In this document: one piece after another, positions 4,972-12,533 of the stretch
How the letters are laid out: each line of letters opens with the position of its first letter
How positions within the stretch are numbered: the first letter of the stretch is position 1
Virus record (IMG/VR): IMGVR_UViG_3300050026_000598
Coordinates: 1-21,957 of that record
DNA length: 21,957 bases
Source: a virus
Strand: one strand, 5' to 3'
Position numbers and translations under genes: made by a program
The notes under the pieces: generated by a model
What the model saw: only the letters and a program-made list of their open reading frames with translations
Told to the model about the DNA's origin: nothing
Databases searched by the model: none

Positions 4972-6225
4972 ATGGTGCTGACGAAACAAACGCTCGTGGC
5001 GACGGTCTCGGTTTACCACAAGAATAATGACCATCTCACTAATGCTGCCAAAGAGTTGGGTATCGCAAGCAGCACCATGCACCATCGCCTGGAGGTGGCC
5101 GGGGAATTTGGACTAATTGATCGAGAGTTTCTGGTGCCCCCCGTAGACCCTATGGTGATCAAAGAACTCCCTTCCGCCGAAGATCCACTGCCCACTATTG
5201 AGGACATCGCCACCCAGCTCAGCGTTACTCTGAGAAGGAGGGCCGCCCCATTAAGTGAACTAGTAACCGCTTGTTGCGTACCTCTCGGAACGGTTCTCGA
5301 TGCCCTGGATTTTCTCTCCGGCAAGGGTGTCAATGTCCTCCGCATCGGCGATTCTTTCATGATTCCCAACGACCAGAACCCTGGATATGTCGACGGCCCC
5401 GTTGTTGAGTTGGTATCCAGGAAAGACAACACCTTCCTCTTCGGCGCCTTCAGTGATCTTCATGCCGCGTCAAAACATGCCAGATGGGACGTAAGAACCG
5501 ACCTGATCAAACGATGTGAAGCGGCTGGCGCCCAGGCCATATTCGATGCCGGTAACTGGATCGACGGTGAATCCAGGTTCAATAAGTACGACCTAGAAGT
5601 TATTGGGATGCACCAACAATGCGAGTTGCTGGCTGAGAAGCACCCGATAACCGAGATCCCCATTTATGCTGTAGCCGGCGACGACCACGAGGGTTGGTAC
5701 GCCCAAAGGGAAGGCGTAAACATCGGTCTCTATGCTCAGAACATCATGCGAAACGCCGGCCATAACTGGCACGATCTCGGCTTTATGGAGGCCCACGTTC
5801 TCCTGAAGAACTCCAACACCGGGAAGACGGCCACGATGGCTGTAGCGCATCCGGGTGGAGGCTCGGCCTATGCCTTGAGTTATGCATTACAAAAGATTCT
5901 CGAGAGCCTGGAGGGTGGGGAGAAGCCGGCAGTAGGTTTGTATGGACATTTTCATAAGCTGTGGGCAGGGAATATCCGGAACGTATGGGTCATTTCTACG
6001 GGGACCGCACAAGACCAAACCCCATTCATGCGTAAGAAGCGCCTCGAAGCCCACGTTGGCGGAGCTATTGTCGAGTTGGAACAAGACCCGGAAACCGGCG
6101 CCATAATAGCCTGCACACCTAAGCTCATCCGTTACTTTAATCGCAGTTTCTATGCCGGTTCGGGCCGGTGGTCTCATCACGGGAATGTCGTGCAGTTAGA
6201 CAGGTCCATTAACGCGGGGAGGTAG
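4972..6225 (+). CDS. HTH domain fused to metallophosphoesterase
   Basis: 417 aa from ATG 4972; GTG 4975 is equally placed after GGAGGG, and upstream codons lie inside the tRNA. Residues ~15-45 (NNDHLTNAAKELGIASSTMHHRL) are a helix-turn-helix. Residues 78-130 look like a second winged helix. The rest has calcineurin-like phosphoesterase motifs: FSDLH (D162, H164), FDAGNW (D192, N195), AGDDHEGW (236-239, in place of GNHD), AHPGGG (H293) and GHFH (326-328). It is therefore a two-metal phosphodiesterase or nuclease with a DNA-binding front. Phage proteins with this domain sit near replication or packaging genes. The substrate is unknown. Confidence 0.8.
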   Translation: MVLTKQTLVATVSVYHKNNDHLTNAAKELGIASSTMHHRLEVAGEFGLIDREFLVPPVDPMVIKELPSAEDPLPTIEDIATQLSVTLRRRAAPLSELVTACCVPLGTVLDALDFLSGKGVNVLRIGDSFMIPNDQNPGYVDGPVVELVSRKDNTFLFGAFSDLHAASKHARWDVRTDLIKRCEAAGAQAIFDAGNWIDGESRFNKYDLEVIGMHQQCELLAEKHPITEIPIYAVAGDDHEGWYAQREGVNIGLYAQNIMRNAGHNWHDLGFMEAHVLLKNSNTGKTATMAVAHPGGGSAYALSYALQKILESLEGGEKPAVGLYGHFHKLWAGNIRNVWVISTGTAQDQTPFMRKKRLEAHVGGAIVELEQDPETGAIIACTPKLIRYFNRSFYAGSGRWSHHGNVVQLDRSINAGR

Positions 6226-6230
6226 GGGAA

Positions 6231-6350
6231 ATGATTGATCGAATAACTTTTGCTATCAGGTATTGGTTCGCCGGATCTTATTGGAAAGACGCCTGGTACA
6301 TCGCCGGTCTCCTCACCTTCAGAGACACAAAGAATCGACGTCGCCGATGA
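6231..6350 (+). CDS. Small aromatic/basic protein, 39 aa
   Basis: ATG 6231 follows GGGAGGTAGGGG and reads 39 codons to TGA 6350, which overlaps the next ATG (ATGA). The product (MIDRITFAIRYWFAGSYWKD then AWYIAGLLTF and a basic tail ending RRRR) is rich in Tyr, Trp and Phe. It could be an amphipathic or membrane-associated peptide. No family recognised. Coupling to both neighbours supports it as a real gene. Confidence 0.6.
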   Translation: MIDRITFAIRYWFAGSYWKDAWYIAGLLTFRDTKNRRRR

Positions 6351-6571
6351 AACTCTTCGACCCCAAACGGTCCCTCACTGTAGTCGAGAGATATGAATGC
6401 TACACCTATGGCGGAGTCCTGGCGGCGGCCGATATGTTTGGCTATACGCTACGGAGTTACGGAGTTGCTCCGCTGCATTACGAGAAGGGCACGATGCTTT
6501 TCCAGGTATTCCATACGGAGCCCTGCAACATCACCCTTTCCTGGAGTTACGAGCCTAAAGCCCATGGGTAA
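6347..6571 (+). CDS. Hypothetical protein, 74 aa
   Basis: ATG 6347 overlaps the previous stop and is preferred to the in-frame start at 6263, which would overlap the upstream gene by 88 nt. The product starts MKLFDPKRSLTVVERYECY and is beta-rich and aromatic. No motif recognised. Its stop TAA (6569-6571) lies inside the first codons of the HNH gene. Confidence 0.6.
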   Translation: MKLFDPKRSLTVVERYECYTYGGVLAAADMFGYTLRSYGVAPLHYEKGTMLFQVFHTEPCNITLSWSYEPKAHG

Positions 6572-6899
6572 AAAATTACAGAATACACCTCGCAGCAAAG
6601 TGCGCTCCGCCCTCCGGCAGTTATTCCTCCGAAGTCGGGAGCGGGCCGCATGTTTGAAAGCGGCTGAATATAAATGTGCAAGGTGCGGAGTTAAGCAATC
6701 AAAGGCAAAGGGGCGCGAGGTATTGGTGGAAGTCCACCATAAAGATGGGATTCTGCACTGGGACCAACTCATAGACTTGATCTATGTCGAGTTGCTCTGT
6801 GACCCGACCAAGATGGAGACTTTATGTGTCACCTGCCATAAGGGAGGACACAAAGAGGAAGAAAATGCCCAGGAAGAAGAAAGAAGAAAAGCCTCCTGA
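6564..6899 (+). CDS. HNH endonuclease-like protein
   Basis: ATG 6564 overlaps the preceding gene by 8 nt. The 111-aa product has a basic helical N-terminus, CARCGVKQSKAKG (first zinc CxxC), EVHHKDGILHWDQLID (the His-His of the HNH core), LLCDPTKMETLCVTCHKGGH (second Cys pair and final His) and a charged tail. This is the layout of free-standing phage HNH proteins, which often sit beside terminase genes. Some of these assist terminase cleavage; others are homing enzymes. Position immediately before terS favours a packaging role, by inference. The 3' end overlaps terS by 35 nt. Confidence 0.8.
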   Translation: MGKKLQNTPRSKVRSALRQLFLRSRERAACLKAAEYKCARCGVKQSKAKGREVLVEVHHKDGILHWDQLIDLIYVELLCDPTKMETLCVTCHKGGHKEEENAQEEERRKAS

Positions 6900-7458
6900 A
6901 GTCCCGGATGACGCTCAAGTCCAAGTGGTTGACCTCACTTCCCATAACCCTGCGCTCGAATATAAGAAAATGAAAAACGAGCGCAAGGGCAGAACACCTG
7001 GGACGAAGGTGGAGTTTTCCCCTGACGGCATACCCGTTAAGCAACTGATGGTAATGAAAAATCTCATCGACGGGCAGACCCAGGAAATGGCTGTGCGTAA
7101 CGCCGGGTACCAGGTAGCGACCGCGAACACCGCGGAGCACATGGCGGGGGCTATTAGGAAAAACCTTCACGACAGATTGCAGGCCGCGGCCGAAGCACAA
7201 GGGTTAACGGCGGAATACCTCATAGGTGTGCTCCTGGAGAACACGAAAGCCGTGAAGCATGAAAGGATCGGCAAGGACGTCTTCAAGGCTGTTCCGGATA
7301 CTCACGAGAGGACCGTGGCGGCAGACGTGGCCCTGGACGCGCTTGGGATGAAGGCCGCCAAACAGGTGGACGTGAACAATAAATTCAGCTTCGATCTTTG
7401 GGTAAACAAGCAGCATGGAATTGAATTCGGCGGAGAGGAAGACGCGATAGATGTCTAA
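6865..7458 (+). CDS. terS: Terminase small subunit
   Basis: 197 aa from ATG 6865, preceded by GAGGAAG; the in-frame codon at 6784 would overlap the HNH gene heavily. A basic N-terminal tail (MPRKKKEEKPPE) is followed by a helical DNA-binding region: residues ~55-105 (VKQLMVMKNLIDGQTQEMAV ... AGYQVATANTAEHMAGAIRKN) resemble the HTH of small terminases that choose and cut DNA ends. LTAEYLIGVLLENTKAVKHE ... ERTVAADVALDALG resembles the central oligomerisation helices of this family. The stop overlaps the TerL start by 8 nt, the usual TerS-TerL pairing. It recognises phage DNA and hands it to TerL. Confidence 0.85.
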   Translation: MPRKKKEEKPPEVPDDAQVQVVDLTSHNPALEYKKMKNERKGRTPGTKVEFSPDGIPVKQLMVMKNLIDGQTQEMAVRNAGYQVATANTAEHMAGAIRKNLHDRLQAAAEAQGLTAEYLIGVLLENTKAVKHERIGKDVFKAVPDTHERTVAADVALDALGMKAAKQVDVNNKFSFDLWVNKQHGIEFGGEEDAIDV

Positions 7459-10400
7459 GCCCATCAAGAAACTTCCCGCTCCGATCCTCGAGGAAGCACT
7501 TCCTCCTTCCGGCGCCGAAGCCCCCTCCAGAGAAAAAATGGAGAAGCTGTGCCAGCTATACCTCGACGACTTCCTTCGATTCGCCGGCCGGGTCCTGAAG
7601 GTCCAAAGTATCGATGGGAAGATCCTGCCCCTGATATTCAACCGGCCACAGAAAGTCCTACACAGCATCGTGGAGAGTATCCACGCTCAAGGCCGACCAG
7701 TAAGACTCATTGCGCTCAAGGCTCGACGGATGGGCTTCTCGACATACTTCTCGGCACGTAATTACCACAAGACCTCCTGGAATCCCAATCGATACGCAAC
7801 ACAGGTGACACATGAGCCAGAAGCTACTGACGCCCTCTTCAAAATGGTCAAAAGATTTTACAATTTCACTCCGGAATGGATTCGACCTTCAACCCTGTAC
7901 AATAATACTAAACTCCTGGAATTTAACACCAAGGATGGTAAAGGCCTTAACTCGGGATTTCGTGTTGCGACAGCAGAGAAGGATGATTTTGGCTCGGGCC
8001 AATTAATAAACTTCTTGCATCTTTGTATGCATCCCAACACAAGAGTCCTCACGGGACACGGAAGAGAAAAACGGATAGCTGACTTGCAAGTTGGAGATCC
8101 CGTGTTGACTCATCTTGGGAATCCGGGCCGAGTATCGGCAATAAGCAGGATACCCAGTGATACATTGCCTGGAGGCACTACAGCAATCTCCATCCACCCT
8201 TGGCTGGGGAACGAGGTCATCATGACGCCCCAGCATAAAGTGTTCACCAATCTTGGGTGGATGGAAGCTGGAGATTTAGACTCCAAACTACATCTAGTGT
8301 CCATGCCAGTCCGGTCCATAACCAAAAATACAACCCACTTGGAAGTTGATAACAGACATCGGGATAGGATAAGAGTCCCACATAACGGGCTCGGCCGGGT
8401 GGGTCCCAATACATTCCCCCTGAACGAGGAAACCGGATTCTTCGTTGGCTACTACCTGGCGGAAGGTTGTGTCTCTGGGAATACTCCAAACGGTCCATCC
8501 AGAATAATCTTTACTCTCCATAGGGACGAAGATGCTTACGCGCAACGTGCTTGTGATGCGGTAGCGGCTTATTGCAAATGCCCTCCTAAAACAAGGAATA
8601 GACCGGGGACGTCAACAAGGAATTTCAACTTAGATAGTGTCTCTTTGGCAGGGATGGTTGACAGATATTTCGGCCGAACGGATCAAAAACATATCCCCGA
8701 TTGGGTCTTTGACGCGGGTCCAGACTTTTGCAGGGGTCTTGTGGCAGGATACCTTTCTGGTGATGGGTCAAAGAGTCTTGGCGGCGCCCACCAAGGCTAC
8801 ACCAGCAACTCTATCTGCGCTTCAAGCATCCGCGAATCCCTCACTTACCAGGTTCGGGATCTTGTGGCGTCGCTCGGTTATGGCTGGGGCGGGATAACAT
8901 ACCGGGATGGTGGAAATTTCTACGGCAGGGACTGTAAGCCGCAATGGACTGTATTTTTTAACGGCGAATGCGGATATCGACTCAGAGAATTGCTTGGGTT
9001 GCCGAGAGGGGGGCCGCTTACAGAAAGGTCCAGACGAGGACAACGGTACACTCTGGACTTGCAGAAAGGATTCGTGTGGTTAAGAATTAAAAAAATTACC
9101 AAGACCACTTGTGATGACTTCTACGATATAGAGGTAGACCACGAGGACCATAGTTTCCGCACTGCTCACTTTTCGGTAAGCAACTCAGAAGTTAGTAAAT
9201 ATCCTACGCAGAATATCCAGAGCCTTTTAACCTCCATTCTGCAGTGCGTTCCGGATGGATTGGAAAACGAGATCGTCTTTGAGTCAACCGGGAAGGGTAT
9301 CGGCGGGGAGTTCTACGATAGATTCTGGGCAGCACGTTACCGAGCATGGGTAGACCGACAGGACGAAAACGGAAGCCCCCTGGTGAAGCATACGGTCAAC
9401 GAGGACGCGGACCCGGACAACAATTACACGGCAGTCTTCCTGCCCTGGTTCATCTTCGAGTTATACGAGTTAAAACCTCTGCCCGGTTTCGAGTTAACCA
9501 AGGAAGAAAAAGAAATCAAGATCAGGTACAATCTTCGGGACGGTCAGATTTACTGGCGCCGGGTTACGATAGCAAATAAGTGTAATGGGAGTATTGAGAC
9601 CTTTCAGCAAGAATATCCAGCAACTCCGAGTGAGGCGTTTTTAGGTACCGGCCGCCCGGTTTTCGACGTAGCCAAGATTCAGGCGCTAATGCTGGCCGCT
9701 CCGAATCCGATTGCGCGTTACGAGTGCCTGACCGGCGTCCGGCAGTGGATGAGTAAAGAAGATGGCCGGCTCCAGGTGTGGGAGGAACCTAAACGCGGGA
9801 CCCACTACATCGTGTCGGCTGACGTAGCCGAGGGTCTGGCTCACGGAGATTTTTCATGTGCGGATGTGATCGAGCATTTAACTGGAAAGCAAGTAGCCCA
9901 CTGGCACGGGAAATGCCTCGCCCCTGGCACTAAAATATTAACTCCAGGCGGATTCAAGAATATCGAGAACATCAAGATAGGAGATCATGTCTGGACTCAC
10001 ATGAACAGGTTCAGAAGGGTGACTCAAACATACAAAAGGGACTACTCCGGAGATTTAATGGAGATCCGCGCACAGGGAAACTACGAAACCGTGCGCGTCA
10101 CGCCGGACCATCCCTTCCTGGCTGCTGATTACGCCAAAGTGCCTTACCGAAAAGAGCGTTACTACCGAAAAAATCGACAATGCTGGGACACGAAAGTTAT
10201 TAAACACCTGGAAATTTCTGGACTCAGATGGGACACTGCCGCCGACCTCAAGGCCGTGGCTATTCCGAGGTCGAGATATTCGGCTGCTCCACACAGCTTC
10301 ACGATCAAACGCGCGATAAACGGCGAACGCTTCCGGGACGATTCTGTAAAACGCGGATATTGCAAATGTGGGTGTGGCAGACAAACCCCTGTTCGGAATA

Positions 10401-11659
10401 GAAATAATAAGCGTTTAGGGTGGGTCAGGGGCGAGCCTTGCGACTTTATCTTGGGGCACATTCGTCCGGTTGTAACAACGAGAGAAATAACAGTTGATGC
10501 GGATTTCGCTACAATACTGGGCTACTATGGCTCCGAGGGGTCCATTGGATACAGACGTGAAGATGGAGACCCAGATCGAGTTTGTTTTAGCTTCGGTTGG
10601 CACGAAGAGCACACACTTGGCGCGGATTGCATTGATCGACTAAGAAGAATGGGATTTAACCCAACGGTTAAAAAGCCCTCTAGTGCCTACGTGGTATCAC
10701 TGGCGGACAAAAACTTCGCAGAGTTGCTATTGTTATTATGTGGGGATGGAGCGTCCCGGAAGCAATTACATCCCGGCGTCTTGGAGTGGCCCGATGCTCT
10801 CTTGAGTGCTTTCCTGGACGCTTATTTAGACGGGGATGGAACAGTTTACCAACAAGACGGGTCGATCATCCATTCGATAACTACTACTTCCCCGGCCATG
10901 GCTCGCCAATTAAGGGACATTAGCCTATGGTTGGGGAATCGGCCACGGGTAGAGCGAATCCTGCCGGGGACCATGGCGGCTGGTGTTAAAAGTATAATGC
11001 CTCGTTTCAATATCAAATGGGTTGTCTCTGACCGGGTTAAATATAAAGGCATGGGGGATTGTGAAGCTGAGGCATACAAGGTAAAAAAGAAGACGGTACA
11101 CTACAGTGGTCCCGTATACAACCTAGAGGTGCATGAGGACAACTCCTATTCCACTGGTTGTTATGTGGCGCACAACTGCGATGCCGACGAATTTGGCGTG
11201 ATACTGATGTGTCTTGCCAAAAGATATAACGAAGCGTGGCTGGTTCCCGAGCGGAACAACCATGGCCTTACGACAGTGACGGTTATTGTTAACGAGGACT
11301 ATCCGAAGGTTTACTGTGAGATGATCCCGGAGCCTCCAGGTAGACCGCGTAAACGCTACGGTTGGCTTACGAACGGCGCTACGAGGCCGCTGATAATCGA
11401 TGGGCTCATAAAGGAGATCCGGGAGGGCACTCACGGGATAGTGTGCAAGGACACCTTCAACGAGATGATGTCATTTAAGATCCAGAGCAACGGCAAGCTG
11501 GAAGCCGATAGCGGGCGCTTTGACGACCGAGTCCTTTCCCTGTCTATCGGGAAACACGTCAGGAATTTTCTGGAGCTCCCTTCGGCCGGCCTTCCGGACC
11601 ATTACAAGAAGCAGCACAGAACGGGGAACAGACGAGTAAACCATAACCGGTGGACATAA
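7451..11659 (+). CDS. terL: Terminase large subunit precursor with two inteins
   Basis: 1402-residue precursor; removing both inteins leaves 594 residues, a normal TerL length. The ATPase half has a variant Walker A, LIALKARRMGFST (residues 86-98), and a Walker B, INFLHL|SEVSKYP, split by intein 1 (residues 192-578). Intact motor features resume with FESTGKGIGGEFYDRFW. The nuclease half (RNase H-like) shows SADVAEGLAHGDFSCADV with the first catalytic Asp, then VAHWHGK|CDADEFG split by intein 2 (822-1242), and VPERNNHG. TerL packages DNA into the prohead through the portal and cuts it. Because each intein breaks a key motif, the enzyme cannot be active until both are removed. Confidence 0.93.
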   Translation: MSKPIKKLPAPILEEALPPSGAEAPSREKMEKLCQLYLDDFLRFAGRVLKVQSIDGKILPLIFNRPQKVLHSIVESIHAQGRPVRLIALKARRMGFSTYFSARNYHKTSWNPNRYATQVTHEPEATDALFKMVKRFYNFTPEWIRPSTLYNNTKLLEFNTKDGKGLNSGFRVATAEKDDFGSGQLINFLHLCMHPNTRVLTGHGREKRIADLQVGDPVLTHLGNPGRVSAISRIPSDTLPGGTTAISIHPWLGNEVIMTPQHKVFTNLGWMEAGDLDSKLHLVSMPVRSITKNTTHLEVDNRHRDRIRVPHNGLGRVGPNTFPLNEETGFFVGYYLAEGCVSGNTPNGPSRIIFTLHRDEDAYAQRACDAVAAYCKCPPKTRNRPGTSTRNFNLDSVSLAGMVDRYFGRTDQKHIPDWVFDAGPDFCRGLVAGYLSGDGSKSLGGAHQGYTSNSICASSIRESLTYQVRDLVASLGYGWGGITYRDGGNFYGRDCKPQWTVFFNGECGYRLRELLGLPRGGPLTERSRRGQRYTLDLQKGFVWLRIKKITKTTCDDFYDIEVDHEDHSFRTAHFSVSNSEVSKYPTQNIQSLLTSILQCVPDGLENEIVFESTGKGIGGEFYDRFWAARYRAWVDRQDENGSPLVKHTVNEDADPDNNYTAVFLPWFIFELYELKPLPGFELTKEEKEIKIRYNLRDGQIYWRRVTIANKCNGSIETFQQEYPATPSEAFLGTGRPVFDVAKIQALMLAAPNPIARYECLTGVRQWMSKEDGRLQVWEEPKRGTHYIVSADVAEGLAHGDFSCADVIEHLTGKQVAHWHGKCLAPGTKILTPGGFKNIENIKIGDHVWTHMNRFRRVTQTYKRDYSGDLMEIRAQGNYETVRVTPDHPFLAADYAKVPYRKERYYRKNRQCWDTKVIKHLEISGLRWDTAADLKAVAIPRSRYSAAPHSFTIKRAINGERFRDDSVKRGYCKCGCGRQTPVRNRNNKRLGWVRGEPCDFILGHIRPVVTTREITVDADFATILGYYGSEGSIGYRREDGDPDRVCFSFGWHEEHTLGADCIDRLRRMGFNPTVKKPSSAYVVSLADKNFAELLLLLCGDGASRKQLHPGVLEWPDALLSAFLDAYLDGDGTVYQQDGSIIHSITTTSPAMARQLRDISLWLGNRPRVERILPGTMAAGVKSIMPRFNIKWVVSDRVKYKGMGDCEAEAYKVKKKTVHYSGPVYNLEVHEDNSYSTGCYVAHNCDADEFGVILMCLAKRYNEAWLVPERNNHGLTTVTVIVNEDYPKVYCEMIPEPPGRPRKRYGWLTNGATRPLIIDGLIKEIREGTHGIVCKDTFNEMMSFKIQSNGKLEADSGRFDDRVLSLSIGKHVRNFLELPSAGLPDHYKKQHRTGNRRVNHNRWT
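8024..9184 (+). mobile_element. Intein 1 in TerL (LAGLIDADG type)
   Basis: 387 residues inserted between HL and SEV of Walker B. It begins with Cys1 (CMHPNTRVLTG, block A). Block B is TPQHKVF (Thr68, His71). Two LAGLIDADG motifs, FFVGYYLAEGC (139-149) and GLVAGYLSGDG (238-248), carry the acidic residues of an active homing endonuclease. The C-terminus reads DFYDIEVDHEDHSF (block F) and ends VSN, followed by Ser+1. The residue before the final Asn is Ser where His is usual, so Asn cyclisation may use a different helper, probably the block F histidines. All parts are intact and in frame. Confidence 0.93.
9914..11176 (+). mobile_element. Intein 2 in TerL (LAGLIDADG type plus Cys-rich module)
   Basis: 421 residues between HGK and CDADEFG of the nuclease domain. 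Block A is CLAPGTKILTPGG (Cys1). Block B is VTPDHPFL (Thr63, His66). LAGLIDADG motifs are ATILGYYGSEG (199-209) and AFLDAYLDGDG (299-309). The end is VYNLEVHEDNSY ... VAHN followed by Cys+1, so the splicing chemistry is canonical. Residues ~148-184 (YCKCGCGRQTPVRNRNNKR then GWVRGEPCDFILGH) form a Cys/His module that I associate with phage HNH homing nucleases, lying between the splicing half and the first LAGLIDADG motif. It probably aids DNA recognition. Confidence 0.93.
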
Positions 11660-11662
11660 GGA

Positions 11663-11881
11663 ATGAGGCGCCTACACCATGCACCAGGTATCAGGAATAG
11701 GGATATAGGGCGCTTCGCCAAGAGGACTAGATACTGGTGTTGGGGGTGCGATGCCAACCACGTCGCCCCAGGCGCAACCTGCTCGCGTTGTGGATGCCGT
11801 GAAGATTCCAAAAAGCGAAGATACCGACAACCCATTCAGGACAACCATCGATGGCGGCCCCATCCTTGGGATGACTTTTAA
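11663..11881 (+). CDS. Zinc-ribbon protein after TerL, 72 aa
   Basis: ATG 11663 lies 3 nt after the TerL stop; an in-frame TAA just upstream excludes an earlier start. The AAGGA site almost touches the ATG, which is suboptimal. The product is basic, with YWCWGCDANHVAPGATCSRC then GCRED and KKRRYRQP: a CxxC ... CxxCG zinc ribbon of a kind found in small phage proteins next to packaging genes. Partner and role are unknown. Confidence 0.65.
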   Translation: MRRLHHAPGIRNRDIGRFAKRTRYWCWGCDANHVAPGATCSRCGCREDSKKRRYRQPIQDNHRWRPHPWDDF

Positions 11882-11886
11882 AAAAT

Positions 11887-12026
11887 AGCTGCCGGGGAGA
11901 CAAAGAGTATGCGCACAGCCCACCCTGCAGGGCAATCAGCGCCGGACTGATCCCGAGAAGAGCGCATTGGATCACGGATGGCGGCCCGATTCGTAGGCCT
12001 TAAACCCACGCAGGGCGGCAGCTTTT
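11887..12026 (+). ncRNA. Candidate three-way-junction RNA
   Basis: Closing helix AGCTGCC (11887-11893) pairs with GGCAGCT (12017-12023) and is followed by TTTT. Inside, ATGCGC (11909-11914) pairs with GCGCAT (11962-11967), enclosing a hairpin ATCAG-CGCCGGA-CTGAT (11935-11951) extended by GGG/CCC across a 2-nt bulge. A third arm is GGCC-CGATTCGTA-GGCC (11983-11999). Together they form a closed ~137-nt structure with three helices meeting near the base. A competing pair is CCCTGC (11923) with GCAGGG (12010). Possible roles are a small RNA, an RNA thermosensor or terminator, or a packaging-related RNA. None can be assigned from sequence. Confidence 0.5.
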
Positions 12027-12028
12027 CA

Positions 12029-12085
12029 TTTTGTCACCAAAAGGGCTATTTTGTCCTTGACAAAACTTGGAGTTTGTGATAAGGG
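12029..12085 (+). promoter_or_regulatory. Head-operon promoter with full operator palindrome
   Basis: A half-site TTTTGTC (12029-12035) precedes, by exactly 20 bp, the perfect palindrome TTTTGTC-CTT-GACAAAA (12049-12065). The palindrome contains TTGACA (12057-12062). A spacer with AAACTTGGAGTTTGTGA leads to a weak -10, TAAGGG (12080-12085). It is the likely control point for the portal-capsid operon. The poor -10 suggests an activator or the phage sigma factor may be needed. Confidence 0.65.
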
Positions 12086-12129
12086 TAGCGTCAATAAACT
12101 ACCATTGGGAAGTTTTTACCTCTTCAATA

Positions 12130-12256
12130 GGGAGAACGTCATGTAACCGAACCGATCCAAAATGTTTGAAGGCTAAAACCGACAACCCAAGGATGGGGGA
12201 GCGTAGGCATAACGACCCTTAGTGGCGTAGACCGAAACTCCCCGTCAGTATTTTGG
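12130..12256 (+). promoter_or_regulatory. Structured leader with start-stop codon pair
   Basis: A well-spaced GGGAGA (12130-12135) is followed by ATG directly joined to TAA (12141-12146), a minimal ORF. Downstream, CCAAAAT (12157-12163) pairs with ATTTTGG (12250-12256), and within it GGGGAG (12196-12201) pairs with CTCCCC (12238-12243). The nested helices and start-stop element suggest leader-based control of the head operon. The trigger is unknown. Confidence 0.4.
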
Positions 12257-12316
12257 CGCATTTGCAGCTTTAAATTTTCCCCTGCCTGGTGAGCAGTCAG
12301 CACTACGGAATATCGC

Positions 12317-12490
12317 ATGAGCAATGACAGCATCTCAGTAGTGCTTCTCAATAATGACGGTAGACAACAAATAACCACGCTTCTGAAGCGGTTAGGCATT
12401 CTCCCTGAGAAGCTGACCGCCAAGGTAATCCTCCACTGCGTCAACGGGCAAATTGGTGGCGTGGAGTTGGGCAACATAAAGATAGGCTGA
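12317..12490 (+). CDS. Small hypothetical protein, 57 aa
   Basis: ATG 12317 reads 57 codons to TGA 12490. The product opens MSNDSISVVLLNNDGRQQI, has a basic helix (TTLLKRLGILPEKLTAK) and ends ILHCVNGQIGGVELGNIKIG. The final strand pattern, V-hydrophobic ... NGQI..VE, resembles very small phage or bacterial proteins with an 'IQDGRVVQIE'-like ending, a loose similarity only. The ribosome binding site is weak (ACGGAAT), so translation may depend on the structured leader. It is followed by a strong hairpin terminator. Amino-acid composition favours a real gene. Confidence 0.55.
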   Translation: MSNDSISVVLLNNDGRQQITTLLKRLGILPEKLTAKVILHCVNGQIGGVELGNIKIG

Positions 12491-12533
12491 CAGGGCATTT
12501 CGTAATCGGGGCGATCCCCCGACCTAGACCCAC

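Larger units (their letters stand above)
11882..12316 (+). other. Non-coding region between packaging and portal genes
   Basis: No protein gene is supported for 435 nt. The region holds a probable structured RNA (11887-12026), an operator/promoter (12029-12085), a short hairpin GGTAG ... CTACC (12084-12103) and a leader with a start-stop element and nested helices (12130-12256). The next coding frame begins at 12317. Confidence 0.6.
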
